NCBI GenBank assembly: GCA_000173575.1
Contig: ABYL01000002.1
Coordinates: 1 to 64,000, forward strand
Direction of reading: 5' to 3'
Source: Burkholderia sp. H160
GTDB taxonomy: Bacteria > Pseudomonadota > Gammaproteobacteria > Burkholderiales > Burkholderiaceae
DNA length: 64,000 nucleotides
The notes beneath the pieces were generated by a model that saw only the letters and a list, made by a program, of their open reading frames with translations, searched no databases and had not been told where the DNA came from. A program made the position numbers and the translations under genes. Shown here piece by piece: positions 16,671 to 23,773 of this stretch. How positions within the stretch are numbered: the first letter of the stretch is position 1; each line of letters starts with the position of its first letter.

Positions 16671-17025
16671 TTGTGTAATCAGCGAATCTTTCGGACGGTA
16701 ATCCAGTTGAATGCAGACCGCCATTTGTGCAAATTGTTTGACTTTCATGAGCAGAGAACGGCAGGTTGCCCAATTGGGAAAGCCGACTTGCGACGCGCCC
16801 GTACCAACCGGTCCACTCCGGAAAAATTGACTCCCAGGGTTTCTCCCGTCTCGCACCCGGACCCGCACTGTCACTCGTGCGCTACACCTCTCATTTAAAA
16901 AGAAAAAATAATGCCCAGGTCAAAGGAATGTGCTAGAAAATAACAATTGCACTCGCGGAGAAATAGCCGCGCGTGCAAGTAAAAATTTCGGCTTTCAATA
17001 CTCTTAATCGGCCGCGAGGTGGATC
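16671..17025. other. Intergenic region
   Basis: 355 bp between the MarR-GNAT gene and the secreted proline-rich protein. The last 130 bp are clearly AT-richer than their surroundings, as expected for a promoter, but I could not fix a -35/-10 pair. No supportable gene is present. Confidence 0.4.
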
Positions 17026-17796
17026 ATGAGAACAAGGACGCTTTGGGGGCTCGGGGTGACGACGGTCGCTTCGCTGCTGACGCTGCAGTGTTATCCAGCG
17101 TGGGCCGACGGACCCGAAGCCGCGTATGCGTCCGAAGACGAGGTGCCGGCCGGCTCGCTAAGTCCGAACGAGTACAAGGTTAACGCGGACGGCATGAAAG
17201 AAGATCCGAATGCGAAGATGTCGGACGTGGCCCGCGCGTATCGCAATGGCTATATCAATCGCGGCAAGCAGGATCAGGCCGATTACCAGGCGATGATCGA
17301 CGCGCACAATCACGGTCAGCGGCAACCCGCGAAGACCGACGTCGCGCGGGTCGACGTGCCGCCGCTGCCGCCGGGCGTCCCCGAAGACGATAACTCGAAG
17401 TACACGAGCATTCCGCCGCAGCCTAAGCGACCGCAGCCGGCCCAGTACGCGCAACGTCAGGTGCCTCAGCCGCCGCAACAGCAATACCAGCAGGTTTACC
17501 AGCAGCCGCAATACGCGCCGCCGCCAATGCAGTATCAGCAGGCGCCGGCCTACGCGCAGATGCAACCGGTCTATGCCGACAACGAGCCGGTGTACGTGCG
17601 GCAGGACTATCCGCAGCCGCCCGTGCAGTACGTGCCGGTTTATCCGCAGCAATACGATGAGATGCCGGTCGTGGAAACGGTGGTTCAACCGGTCGCGCCG
17701 GTTGCTTATCAGGTCTACCGTCCGCCGGTCTATTGGGCGCAGCCGCGCGTATATGCGTATCGCGCGCCGGTTTACAGCTATCGCATGTGGCGTTGA
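17026..17796 (+). CDS. Secreted Pro/Gln/Tyr-rich low-complexity protein
   Basis: A 256-aa protein with a cleavable signal peptide (hydrophobic GVTTVASLLTLQCYPAWA, cleavage near residue 27). The mature part begins with a conserved-looking ~75-residue acidic/polar segment (SDVARAYRNGYINRGKQDQ). From about residue 125 on it is a low-complexity tail of P, Q, Y and V with QYQQ/PQY/VYxP units, ending RVYAYRAPVYSYRMWR. The tail suggests an extended cell-surface or periplasmic polymer-binding role; no enzyme motif is visible. GAGGTGG precedes the ATG. It is a single-gene unit with a very strong terminator. Confidence 0.7.
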   Translation: MRTRTLWGLGVTTVASLLTLQCYPAWADGPEAAYASEDEVPAGSLSPNEYKVNADGMKEDPNAKMSDVARAYRNGYINRGKQDQADYQAMIDAHNHGQRQPAKTDVARVDVPPLPPGVPEDDNSKYTSIPPQPKRPQPAQYAQRQVPQPPQQQYQQVYQQPQYAPPPMQYQQAPAYAQMQPVYADNEPVYVRQDYPQPPVQYVPVYPQQYDEMPVVETVVQPVAPVAYQVYRPPVYWAQPRVYAYRAPVYSYRMWR

Positions 17797-17850
17797 GGTA
17801 TTGCGCGAGTCGCGGCGAATACCCGCGTGCATGGATTGAATGGTCAATAG

Positions 17851-17895
17851 AAAGTACTCAGCCGGGTGCGCTCGCACCGCGCTGAGTACTTTTTT
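17851..17895 (+). terminator. Strong Rho-independent terminator
   Basis: A 12-bp perfect outer stem (AAAGTACTCAGC / GCTGAGTACTTT) encloses a second 6-bp stem (GGTGCG / CGCACC), followed by T residues to 17895. It serves the secreted-protein gene and separates it from the convergent BON-domain gene. Confidence 0.92.
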
Positions 17896-17910
17896 CTTAT
17901 TCGCTCTGCA

Positions 17911-18297
17911 TCAATGGCCGCTGGCGCCTCGCGTACGCACATTCAGGCGGTTATTCACGTGTCTGACTCCGCGCACCGATCTCGCGACATTGCCGGCGCG
18001 TTGCACCTGGGCGCGCTGCGGCACCCAGCCGGTCAGTGTCACGATGCCGTGGCGCGCCTGCACGTGAATCGCCGTCGAATGCAGGTTCGGTGTGCGTGCG
18101 AGTGCGCGCCGCACGTCGCGCGCGAGTTCGCTATCCGGTCTTTGGCGAGCCGGCGACGCCGCGATGGATTGGCTTTGCGCGGATGTATCGCCCGGCATGC
18201 CGCCGCTGGTTTGTGCATTGGCGCAGGTCGCTGTGCTGATCGCGATGACTGCCGCGGCAATCGCGCCGATTACTATGCTCGTGCTGATATTTCTCAC
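17911..18297 (-). CDS. Exported BON-domain protein
   Basis: A 128-aa protein. A GTG at 18297 is taken as start because AGGAGG lies four bases upstream. An ATG at 18360 is in phase but has no site and would precede the signal sequence by 21 residues. The signal peptide ends CANAQ. The C-terminal ~70 residues form one BON domain (LARDVRRALARTPNLHSTAI, then ARHGIVTLTGWVPQ and AGNVARSVRGVRHVNNRLNV), a fold that binds membranes or phospholipid and is common in osmotic-stress proteins such as OsmY. Periplasmic location is expected. A second BON protein of the same design lies at 21446. Confidence 0.8.
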   Translation of the reverse strand: MRNISTSIVIGAIAAAVIAISTATCANAQTSGGMPGDTSAQSQSIAASPARQRPDSELARDVRRALARTPNLHSTAIHVQARHGIVTLTGWVPQRAQVQRAGNVARSVRGVRHVNNRLNVRTRGASGH

Positions 18298-18368
18298 ACT
18301 TCCTCCTGTACCGCCTGTTGCTAAAGCTCGTCTGGTGATCGCTGGCAGCCTCGCAGGCATGCTTCGCT

Positions 18369-18947
18369 CTAGAGCGGTTGCCGGTTGTTGCCCAAAAGCG
18401 CATCCGTCGTGACGACGGTGCAGTACTCGTGATCCAGGTTCGCCAGCGACATCGCATGGACCTCGTCGGCGCTGCGCGGCGTTCCGTTCCAGTCAGTCCG
18501 GGCAAATGTAAAACAGCCGTCCGCCACGAGATACGTATTGAAGCCGAGGTTGCCGGCCATCCGCACCGTGGCCTCGACCGAGTTGTTGGTGATAACACCC
18601 GCCACGACTAGCGTCGTGTGGCCGGCGGCGCGCAGGCGATCCTCGAGCCCCGTGCCGATGAACGCGTTATTCGTCCGTTTCGCAATCACAGGTTCGCCGG
18701 GCACCGGAGCGTTCGACGGTTTGAATTCGTGTCCCGGCTGACCGGGCCGATAGTGCGACGCAGGCTCCGTCGAGTCATGCCGCACGTGCCACACCGGCCA
18801 GCCCCGGCCCCGCCAATGCGTGAGCAAGCGGCTCACCTGCGTCTCGGCTTCAGGATTGTTGCGTTCGCCCCAGTCCGGATGATCGATCGCGCGTTGTAGA
18901 TCGATCAGCAACAGTACGGCGCCGGCGGAAGGAGCGGGAGAGCGCAT
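18369..18947 (-). CDS. Isochorismatase-fold hydrolase lacking the catalytic cysteine
   Basis: A 192-aa cysteine-hydrolase-family protein. The catalytic Asp16 (LLLIDLQ) and Lys90 (AKRTNNAF) are in place. The nucleophile loop reads AGVITNNSVEATVR, so the usual cysteine is Ser123. Isochorismatase itself also works without a cysteine nucleophile, so the protein need not be inactive, but amidohydrolase activity of the nicotinamidase type is unlikely. It stands alone between the BON gene and ppnP. The substrate is not deducible. Confidence 0.85.
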   Translation of the reverse strand: MRSPAPSAGAVLLLIDLQRAIDHPDWGERNNPEAETQVSRLLTHWRGRGWPVWHVRHDSTEPASHYRPGQPGHEFKPSNAPVPGEPVIAKRTNNAFIGTGLEDRLRAAGHTTLVVAGVITNNSVEATVRMAGNLGFNTYLVADGCFTFARTDWNGTPRSADEVHAMSLANLDHEYCTVVTTDALLGNNRQPL

Positions 18948-19143
18948 GGGGCGAATGAGCCTGTATTGAGGTCGATGAGATTGTGGCAGACTTTACGGGA
19001 TTGCCACCGCCAATAGCCTGTATGATGGCGGGCTCGCGCCCGGACCGGAACCCTGCGCGGGCGGCTTGCGCGGATCGCGCGCCGTCCGCCGCGACGTTCG
19101 GGCGCTCTTGCATCCATTCACGATGACCCAGAGGAAGACCGCC

Positions 19144-19464
19144 ATGACGGCTGCTACGCAATTCGACCAGGTTTCTGTTGTCAAACGAGCCAACGTGTAC
19201 TTCGACGGCAAGTGCGTGTCGCACACCGTTCTGTTCGCCGATGGCACGCGCAAGACGCTTGGCGTGATCCTGCCCGGCACGCTGAACTTCGGCACCGACG
19301 CGCCGGAGCTGATGGAAGTGCAGGCGGGCAAGTGCCGCATCCGCCTCGACGGCAGCGACGAGTGGAAAACCTATGGCGCGGGCGAATCGTTCTCGGTGCC
19401 GGGCAAGAGCCGCTTTGACATCGATGTGGTTGAGACGCTGGACTACGTTTGCAGCTATCTGTAA
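19144..19464 (+). CDS. ppnP: Pyrimidine/purine nucleoside phosphorylase
   Basis: A 106-aa cupin-fold protein of the PpnP (formerly DUF1255) family, which phosphorolyses several purine and pyrimidine nucleosides to base plus ribose-1-phosphate. Family landmarks are [36 protein letters not shown] and the C-terminal [16 protein letters not shown]. The ATG at 19144 has GAGGA upstream; an in-phase ATG at 19123 is possible. It is a cytosolic single-gene unit. Length is slightly above that of the E. coli protein, as is usual in Burkholderia relatives. Confidence 0.93.
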   Translation: MTAATQFDQVSVVKRANVYFDGKCVSHTVLFADGTRKTLGVILPGTLNFGTDAPELMEVQAGKCRIRLDGSDEWKTYGAGESFSVPGKSRFDIDVVETLDYVCSYL

Positions 19465-19604
19465 GCGGTTTTAAGGCGCGTGCGATGGGATAAGAATGAC
19501 CTGTTGCACGCGTCGGGGACGGTCTGGGCAATCGGCCCACGCTATCCCCGCTCAAATGCCCTGAAGAGACAACACGCAGGGCTCCCTTCGCAATTGGCAG
19601 GGTC

Positions 19605-20252
19605 CTACGCCGCTTCTTTCGCCGCAATCTCCTCGATCACCTGCACGAATTGCTCGACCGGCTGCCCGCCCGTCACCAGATATCGACGGTTGAAAATGAT
19701 CGACGGCACCGATTGAATGCCCATTTCCTGATTGTTCTTTTCCGCTTCGCGAACCTCTTCGGCATACGCACCGCTCGTCACCACCTCGCGGGCTTCGCCG
19801 GCGTCGAGTCCAACCAACTGTGCCGCTTCAACCAGCACGTCATGATTGCCCGGATTCTTGCCGTCGGAGTGATACGCGCGCAATAGCGCGAGTTTCAGCG
19901 GCAACTGTTCGCCCTTCAGGCCGGCCCAATGCAGCAGGCGGTGCGCGTCGAACGTGTTGTACGCGCGTGTGCGCGGACCGAAATCGAAGCCGACGCTCGC
20001 CCCGCGCTCGCGGATCATCGCCTGCGTTTCGGCGATCTGTGCGGCCGTGCGACCGTATTTCTTGCCGAGATACTCGACGATGTCTTCGCCGTCCGGTCCC
20101 ATCTGCGGATTCAGTTCGAACGGATGCACGACGATGCGTGCGTCGATCTTGTCCTGAAGCCGCGCGAGCGCGAGCTGCAGCGACGACAGGCCGATCGCGC
20201 ACCACGGGCAGGCGATGTCGGAAACAAAATCGATGGTGAGCTGCTGTTTCAT
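19605..20252 (-). CDS. DsbA-family (FrnE-like) oxidoreductase
   Basis: A 215-aa cytosolic thioredoxin-fold protein with a helical insertion, as in the FrnE/2-hydroxychromene-isomerase branch of DsbA proteins. The redox motif CPWC is at residues 15-18 (SDIACPWCAIG) and the cis-proline loop at QSVPSIIF (Pro183). No signal peptide is seen, so it acts in the cytoplasm. FrnE homologues are linked to polyketide biosynthesis or oxidative-stress tolerance. The start at 20252 is selected by family length. It is divergent from the 2OG oxygenase gene. Confidence 0.9.
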   Translation of the reverse strand: MKQQLTIDFVSDIACPWCAIGLSSLQLALARLQDKIDARIVVHPFELNPQMGPDGEDIVEYLGKKYGRTAAQIAETQAMIRERGASVGFDFGPRTRAYNTFDAHRLLHWAGLKGEQLPLKLALLRAYHSDGKNPGNHDVLVEAAQLVGLDAGEAREVVTSGAYAEEVREAEKNNQEMGIQSVPSIIFNRRYLVTGGQPVEQFVQVIEEIAAKEAA

Positions 20253-20433
20253 GGTCGTCCCTGGCGAAATGAAATGTGACGCGGCCTTGCAAATGCGGCC
20301 GCAACAAGACCGACAGCGTAGCGTGAATCGTCCGCCCGTGCAGCCCAGCCGAATTTGACCGCAAGACCCGGAGTGTTTTACCGCCTCCACACTCGTACAC
20401 TGCCGTCATGGAGTTACTTTCAGGGTGAGGGCA

Positions 20434-21210
20434 ATGAGCCCGGTCGCCCACTCATCAACGATGAACGCATACGAAGCGGTGCTGCCCGCAATTGCCTCCT
20501 CGCAACCGATCGACCGACGCGTCGACGCACTCGACTGGCCGCAGATCGGACGCGATCTCGATCAGTACGGCTGCGCCGCCGTGCCGCAACTATTGACGCC
20601 GCACGAATGCGACGCGCTGAGCACGCTCTATTCGCACGACAAGCTCTATCGCAGCCGTATCGTGATGGCGCGTCACGGCTTCGGCCGCGGCGAATACAAG
20701 TACTTTGCGTATCCGCTGCCGCGGCTCGTCGACGGCTTGCGCGGCGCCCTGTATCCGCACCTCGTACCGGTCGCGAACCGCTGGAACATGGCGATGGGCA
20801 TCGACGTGCGTTATCCGCCGAAGCACGCGGAATTCATTCGACGCTGCCACGACGCCGGCCAGGTCCGACCGACGCCGCTGCTCCTGCAATACGGCGAGGG
20901 CGATTACAACTGCCTGCATCAGGACCTGTACGGCGAGCACGTGTTTCCGCTTCAGGTTGCGGTGCTGCTGTCGGAGCCGGGACGGGACTTCACCGGCGGC
21001 GAGTTCGTGATGACCGAGCAGCGTCCGCGCATGCAGTCGCGCGTTGAAGTCGTGCCGCTCGCGAAGGGCGATGCGGTCGTGTTCACGGTGAACAGCCGGC
21101 CGGTCCAGGGCACGCGCGGGCCGTATCGCGTGAATCTGCGGCATGGTGTGAGCCGCCTGCGCTCGGGGCATCGGCATACGGTTGGCATCATCTTTCATGA
21201 TGCGCTGTGA
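20434..21210 (+). CDS. 2OG-Fe(II) oxygenase
   Basis: A 258-aa non-haem iron, 2-oxoglutarate-dependent dioxygenase. The iron triad is visible as His162-x-Asp164 (NCLHQDLYGEH) and a distal His237 (LRHGVSRLRSGHRHT). Arg247 is a good candidate for binding the 2-oxoglutarate carboxylate. The jelly-roll core FPLQVAVLLS and GGEFVMTEQRPR matches the prolyl-hydroxylase/AlkB-like family annotated only as 2OG oxygenase. An ATG at 20434 after GGGTGAGG is used; GTG at 20425 and ATG at 20461 are alternatives. The substrate is unknown. Confidence 0.85.
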   Translation: MSPVAHSSTMNAYEAVLPAIASSQPIDRRVDALDWPQIGRDLDQYGCAAVPQLLTPHECDALSTLYSHDKLYRSRIVMARHGFGRGEYKYFAYPLPRLVDGLRGALYPHLVPVANRWNMAMGIDVRYPPKHAEFIRRCHDAGQVRPTPLLLQYGEGDYNCLHQDLYGEHVFPLQVAVLLSEPGRDFTGGEFVMTEQRPRMQSRVEVVPLAKGDAVVFTVNSRPVQGTRGPYRVNLRHGVSRLRSGHRHTVGIIFHDAL

Positions 21211-21445
21211 GCGTCGTGATGGCGCTTCAGGAAACCTCGACGGGGCTCAATTTCAGGCGCTTCGCCGCCGGTGCGGGCATCGGCGGCGAGCTGGTTTGAT
21301 GGGATCGAAGACGAAAGGGCTTGAACTCGAGAAAATTTCTACACGGCGAAGGCCGGCTCGCGAGCCGGCGCGCCGCCATGTGCCGCATTCATATAATGCA
21401 AAGTCAGGCTGTCGGCCCTGCTGCAAAGTGCGGTCCTGGACCGCG

Positions 21446-21817
21446 TCAGGTCCCGACAGGACGGATCGACAGCGCGTTCCTGACCGAAACTACGCCAGGT
21501 ACCCCTTTCGCCACCTCGGTTGCCCGGTCACTTTGTGCCTGAAGCGGTACGCTTCCCTGGAGCGTGACAGCCCCATCGCGGGCGCGAACTGTGATATTGG
21601 CCGTTGCGATGTTCCTATCCTTCACCAGCGCATTGCGAACCTGACGTTGTAGCGCCCGGTTCGCTGCTTTCATTGACTTGTAATGCGATCGGGCTTCGGA
21701 CGTCGTGGTCGGGGCATTTTCAGGGGCGGCAGGGTTGCTCGCCTGTGCATAGGCATGAATTGAACCCGAAATCAGAAGGGCGGTGCCGACCAGTCTGACG
21801 GCGTGGATTGCTTTCAT
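21446..21817 (-). CDS. Exported BON-domain protein
   Basis: A 123-aa protein with a signal peptide (LVGTALLISGSIHAYAQ) and one BON domain in the C-terminal half (ANRALQRQVRNALVKDRNIA, then VRARDGAVTLQGSVPLQ and GVPGVVSVRNALSI). AGGAGA stands six bases before the ATG. It has the same architecture as the protein at 17911-18297, with a different linker. Likely periplasmic and stress-related by family; no partner gene is adjacent. Confidence 0.85.
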   Translation of the reverse strand: MKAIHAVRLVGTALLISGSIHAYAQASNPAAPENAPTTTSEARSHYKSMKAANRALQRQVRNALVKDRNIATANITVRARDGAVTLQGSVPLQAQSDRATEVAKGVPGVVSVRNALSIRPVGT

Positions 21818-22236
21818 GCATCTTCTCCTGTCGTTGCAGATCGTTGGGGTACAGACTCACGGATATCGCAGAACGCCGCCACGATCTTTCTGAGGCGGAT
21901 CAAATGGCACTATAGGACAATAAGGGGTGAGGTCAAGTAACAATGCTGACCGGGCCAATTGTGCGGACAACCAGCGATATTGGATTGCGTCAGGTGGGAC
22001 ATTGCTCTAGTGGCGCTGGCAGGATTGCAAATCAAAAGATGGACATATTCAGCCATCCCGGATGTTGCGGCTCAGTTGCGATGTGTTGCCGTCCGTGGTG
22101 AAGTAGGCAATTCGTCCATAGTCAACTCGCGTGGTGACGTTGGCGATGCTTGCAGCTTCGTCGTTCGCGAAGTCGTCCTACTCCTGGCCACCGGACAGGT
22201 CAAGCCGGCAAATTTAAACCGACCGACGCGATGGGA
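21818..22236. other. Intergenic region
   Basis: About 420 bp of lower GC upstream of the BON gene. No supportable gene or clear repeat was found. It probably contains the BON-gene promoter. Confidence 0.35.
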
Positions 22237-22488
22237 TCACCTTTGACCACCATCGATTGAACGTACTCCCGCATTATCAGTTTCGACAATCTGGAGATCA
22301 GGCGGCACTGAAACGACCAGTGCGCATCGCGCAAGGCGGGCAATGTTTGCCAGTGCGTCAGGCCGGGGTGGTCCTGCCGCGATGTCGTGGATCAGGGAAA
22401 GCACTGCGTGTAATCGCGGGACCTCGTGAAACATGAACGCATGCTGCACGACATGTCCGGCCCGATTCGTCTTATCTGTGCAATTCAC
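22237..22488 (-). CDS. Possible small protein (83 aa), unrecognised
   Basis: A GTG at 22488 follows AGGGAGAA at a good distance. The 83-aa product is soluble, with a helical middle (RLHAVLSLIHDIAAGPPRPD) and several histidines; I recognise no family. It lies 127 bp downstream of the porin stop on the same strand, so it could be transcribed with mgtA and the porin. Codon use is not strongly biased. The call rests mainly on the ribosome site. Confidence 0.35.
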   Translation of the reverse strand: MNCTDKTNRAGHVVQHAFMFHEVPRLHAVLSLIHDIAAGPPRPDALANIARLARCALVVSVPPDLQIVETDNAGVRSIDGGQR

Positions 22489-22615
22489 GCAGTTCTCCCT
22501 GTTGAGGCGACATCGGCACGGTGTCGCCCCGCGGTACAAAGACCGTCAAGCGCTGGCGGAAGTGTTCCTTGTACGAACGGGGCTTGGGATCAGGCGACGT
22601 ACGCTCCCGGACCAA

Positions 22616-23725
22616 TCAGAACCGATGCCGGATTCCGGCGCCAACCAGCAACTGGTTACGGCCCGACGCGGGTTCGGCGCTGTTGATCACTGCCGGTGCG
22701 TCCATCGACGCTCGCTGGAAGATCGTTTGGAGGTACGTGTCCGTGCGCTTCGAGAGCAGATAGACAGCCTGCAATCCTCCTTGATGCCAGTGCTGGCTCG
22801 CGCCCTTCGTGTACGTGTACATGCCGGCTAGCGACACCGTCGGCCTCAGCTGGTACACGCCATTGATTTCATAGTTGCTGAAGCCGACCGAAGGCACGGC
22901 GGAACCGGAATCGGCATCGGTCACGCCGCTATAGGTCGAGCGCGACCACGCAGCGCCGAGCGTGAAATCGCCGAACGCGTAGCTTGCACCTATGCCATAT
23001 ACGTTCTGCGTCTGGACGGTAGCGTCGAATTCGTTGCGGTTCGAGCCGGGCAGATTCATGGTGTCGTACGCCCCGTCCGCCGTGTTGCCGCGGCCGTTCA
23101 CGTGGAGGTAAGCGGCGCCGGCGTTGAAGGGACCATTCTGATAGTTCGCGCCGACGCTGTAGGCACGGTTGTTCGCGAACTGTCCGGCACCGTTCGAAAA
23201 CGCGTACATGCCGCCGAAACTGAGACCGCCGAACGACGGACTCGCATACTTGATAGCGTTGCGCGCGAGGTGCGAGTTGTTGGCGTTGTCGTTGTCGAAC
23301 GGATGCGCAAACGCCGTGCCGCCTGTGCCGCCCGTCAGGGTGAACGCTGCCAGGTAGTCGTGGATCGAATCGTACTGGCGACCAAACGTGACCGTGCCCC
23401 ATGCTTCGTTGTCGAGGCCGATATAGTACGGATGATCGTTGAGTCCTTCGCCCGTCGTCACTGAAAACCCGTGTTCCAGCTGGAAGATGGCCTTGTTGCC
23501 GCCACCGAGGTCTTCGGAACCCCGCAAGCCCCAGTAGCTCCCGTCGATCAGGCCGGCGGTTGCCTTGTACTGCGCGTTGCCGCCGACGTTACTTACGTAG
23601 GCGAGCCCCGTATCGAGATCGCCATAGAGCGTTACGCTGCTCTGCGCGTGGACGTTCGCACTGAACCACGTCAGCGTGGCGGCGGCAAACGGAATGGCGA
23701 AAGAACTGTTCTGTTGTACTGACAT
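22616..23725 (-). CDS. Gram-negative porin (Burkholderia OmpC-like)
   Basis: A 369-aa outer-membrane beta-barrel. The signal peptide ends VHA and the mature N-terminus is QSSVTLYGDLDTG, the signature of Burkholderia general porins. Typical landmarks are SYWGLRGSEDLGGGNKAIFQLE and WGTVTFGRQYDS. The protein ends in the C-terminal aromatic RHRF. It starts only 48 bp after the mgtA stop on the same strand, so it is probably transcribed with the Mg2+ pump and may serve cation entry through the outer membrane. Confidence 0.92.
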   Translation of the reverse strand: MSVQQNSSFAIPFAAATLTWFSANVHAQSSVTLYGDLDTGLAYVSNVGGNAQYKATAGLIDGSYWGLRGSEDLGGGNKAIFQLEHGFSVTTGEGLNDHPYYIGLDNEAWGTVTFGRQYDSIHDYLAAFTLTGGTGGTAFAHPFDNDNANNSHLARNAIKYASPSFGGLSFGGMYAFSNGAGQFANNRAYSVGANYQNGPFNAGAAYLHVNGRGNTADGAYDTMNLPGSNRNEFDATVQTQNVYGIGASYAFGDFTLGAAWSRSTYSGVTDADSGSAVPSVGFSNYEINGVYQLRPTVSLAGMYTYTKGASQHWHQGGLQAVYLLSKRTDTYLQTIFQRASMDAPAVINSAEPASGRNQLLVGAGIRHRF

Positions 23726-23773
23726 ATTGTGAACCTGCTAGAAAGTGAATTGATCGTGTGCATCCGGCGCGGA

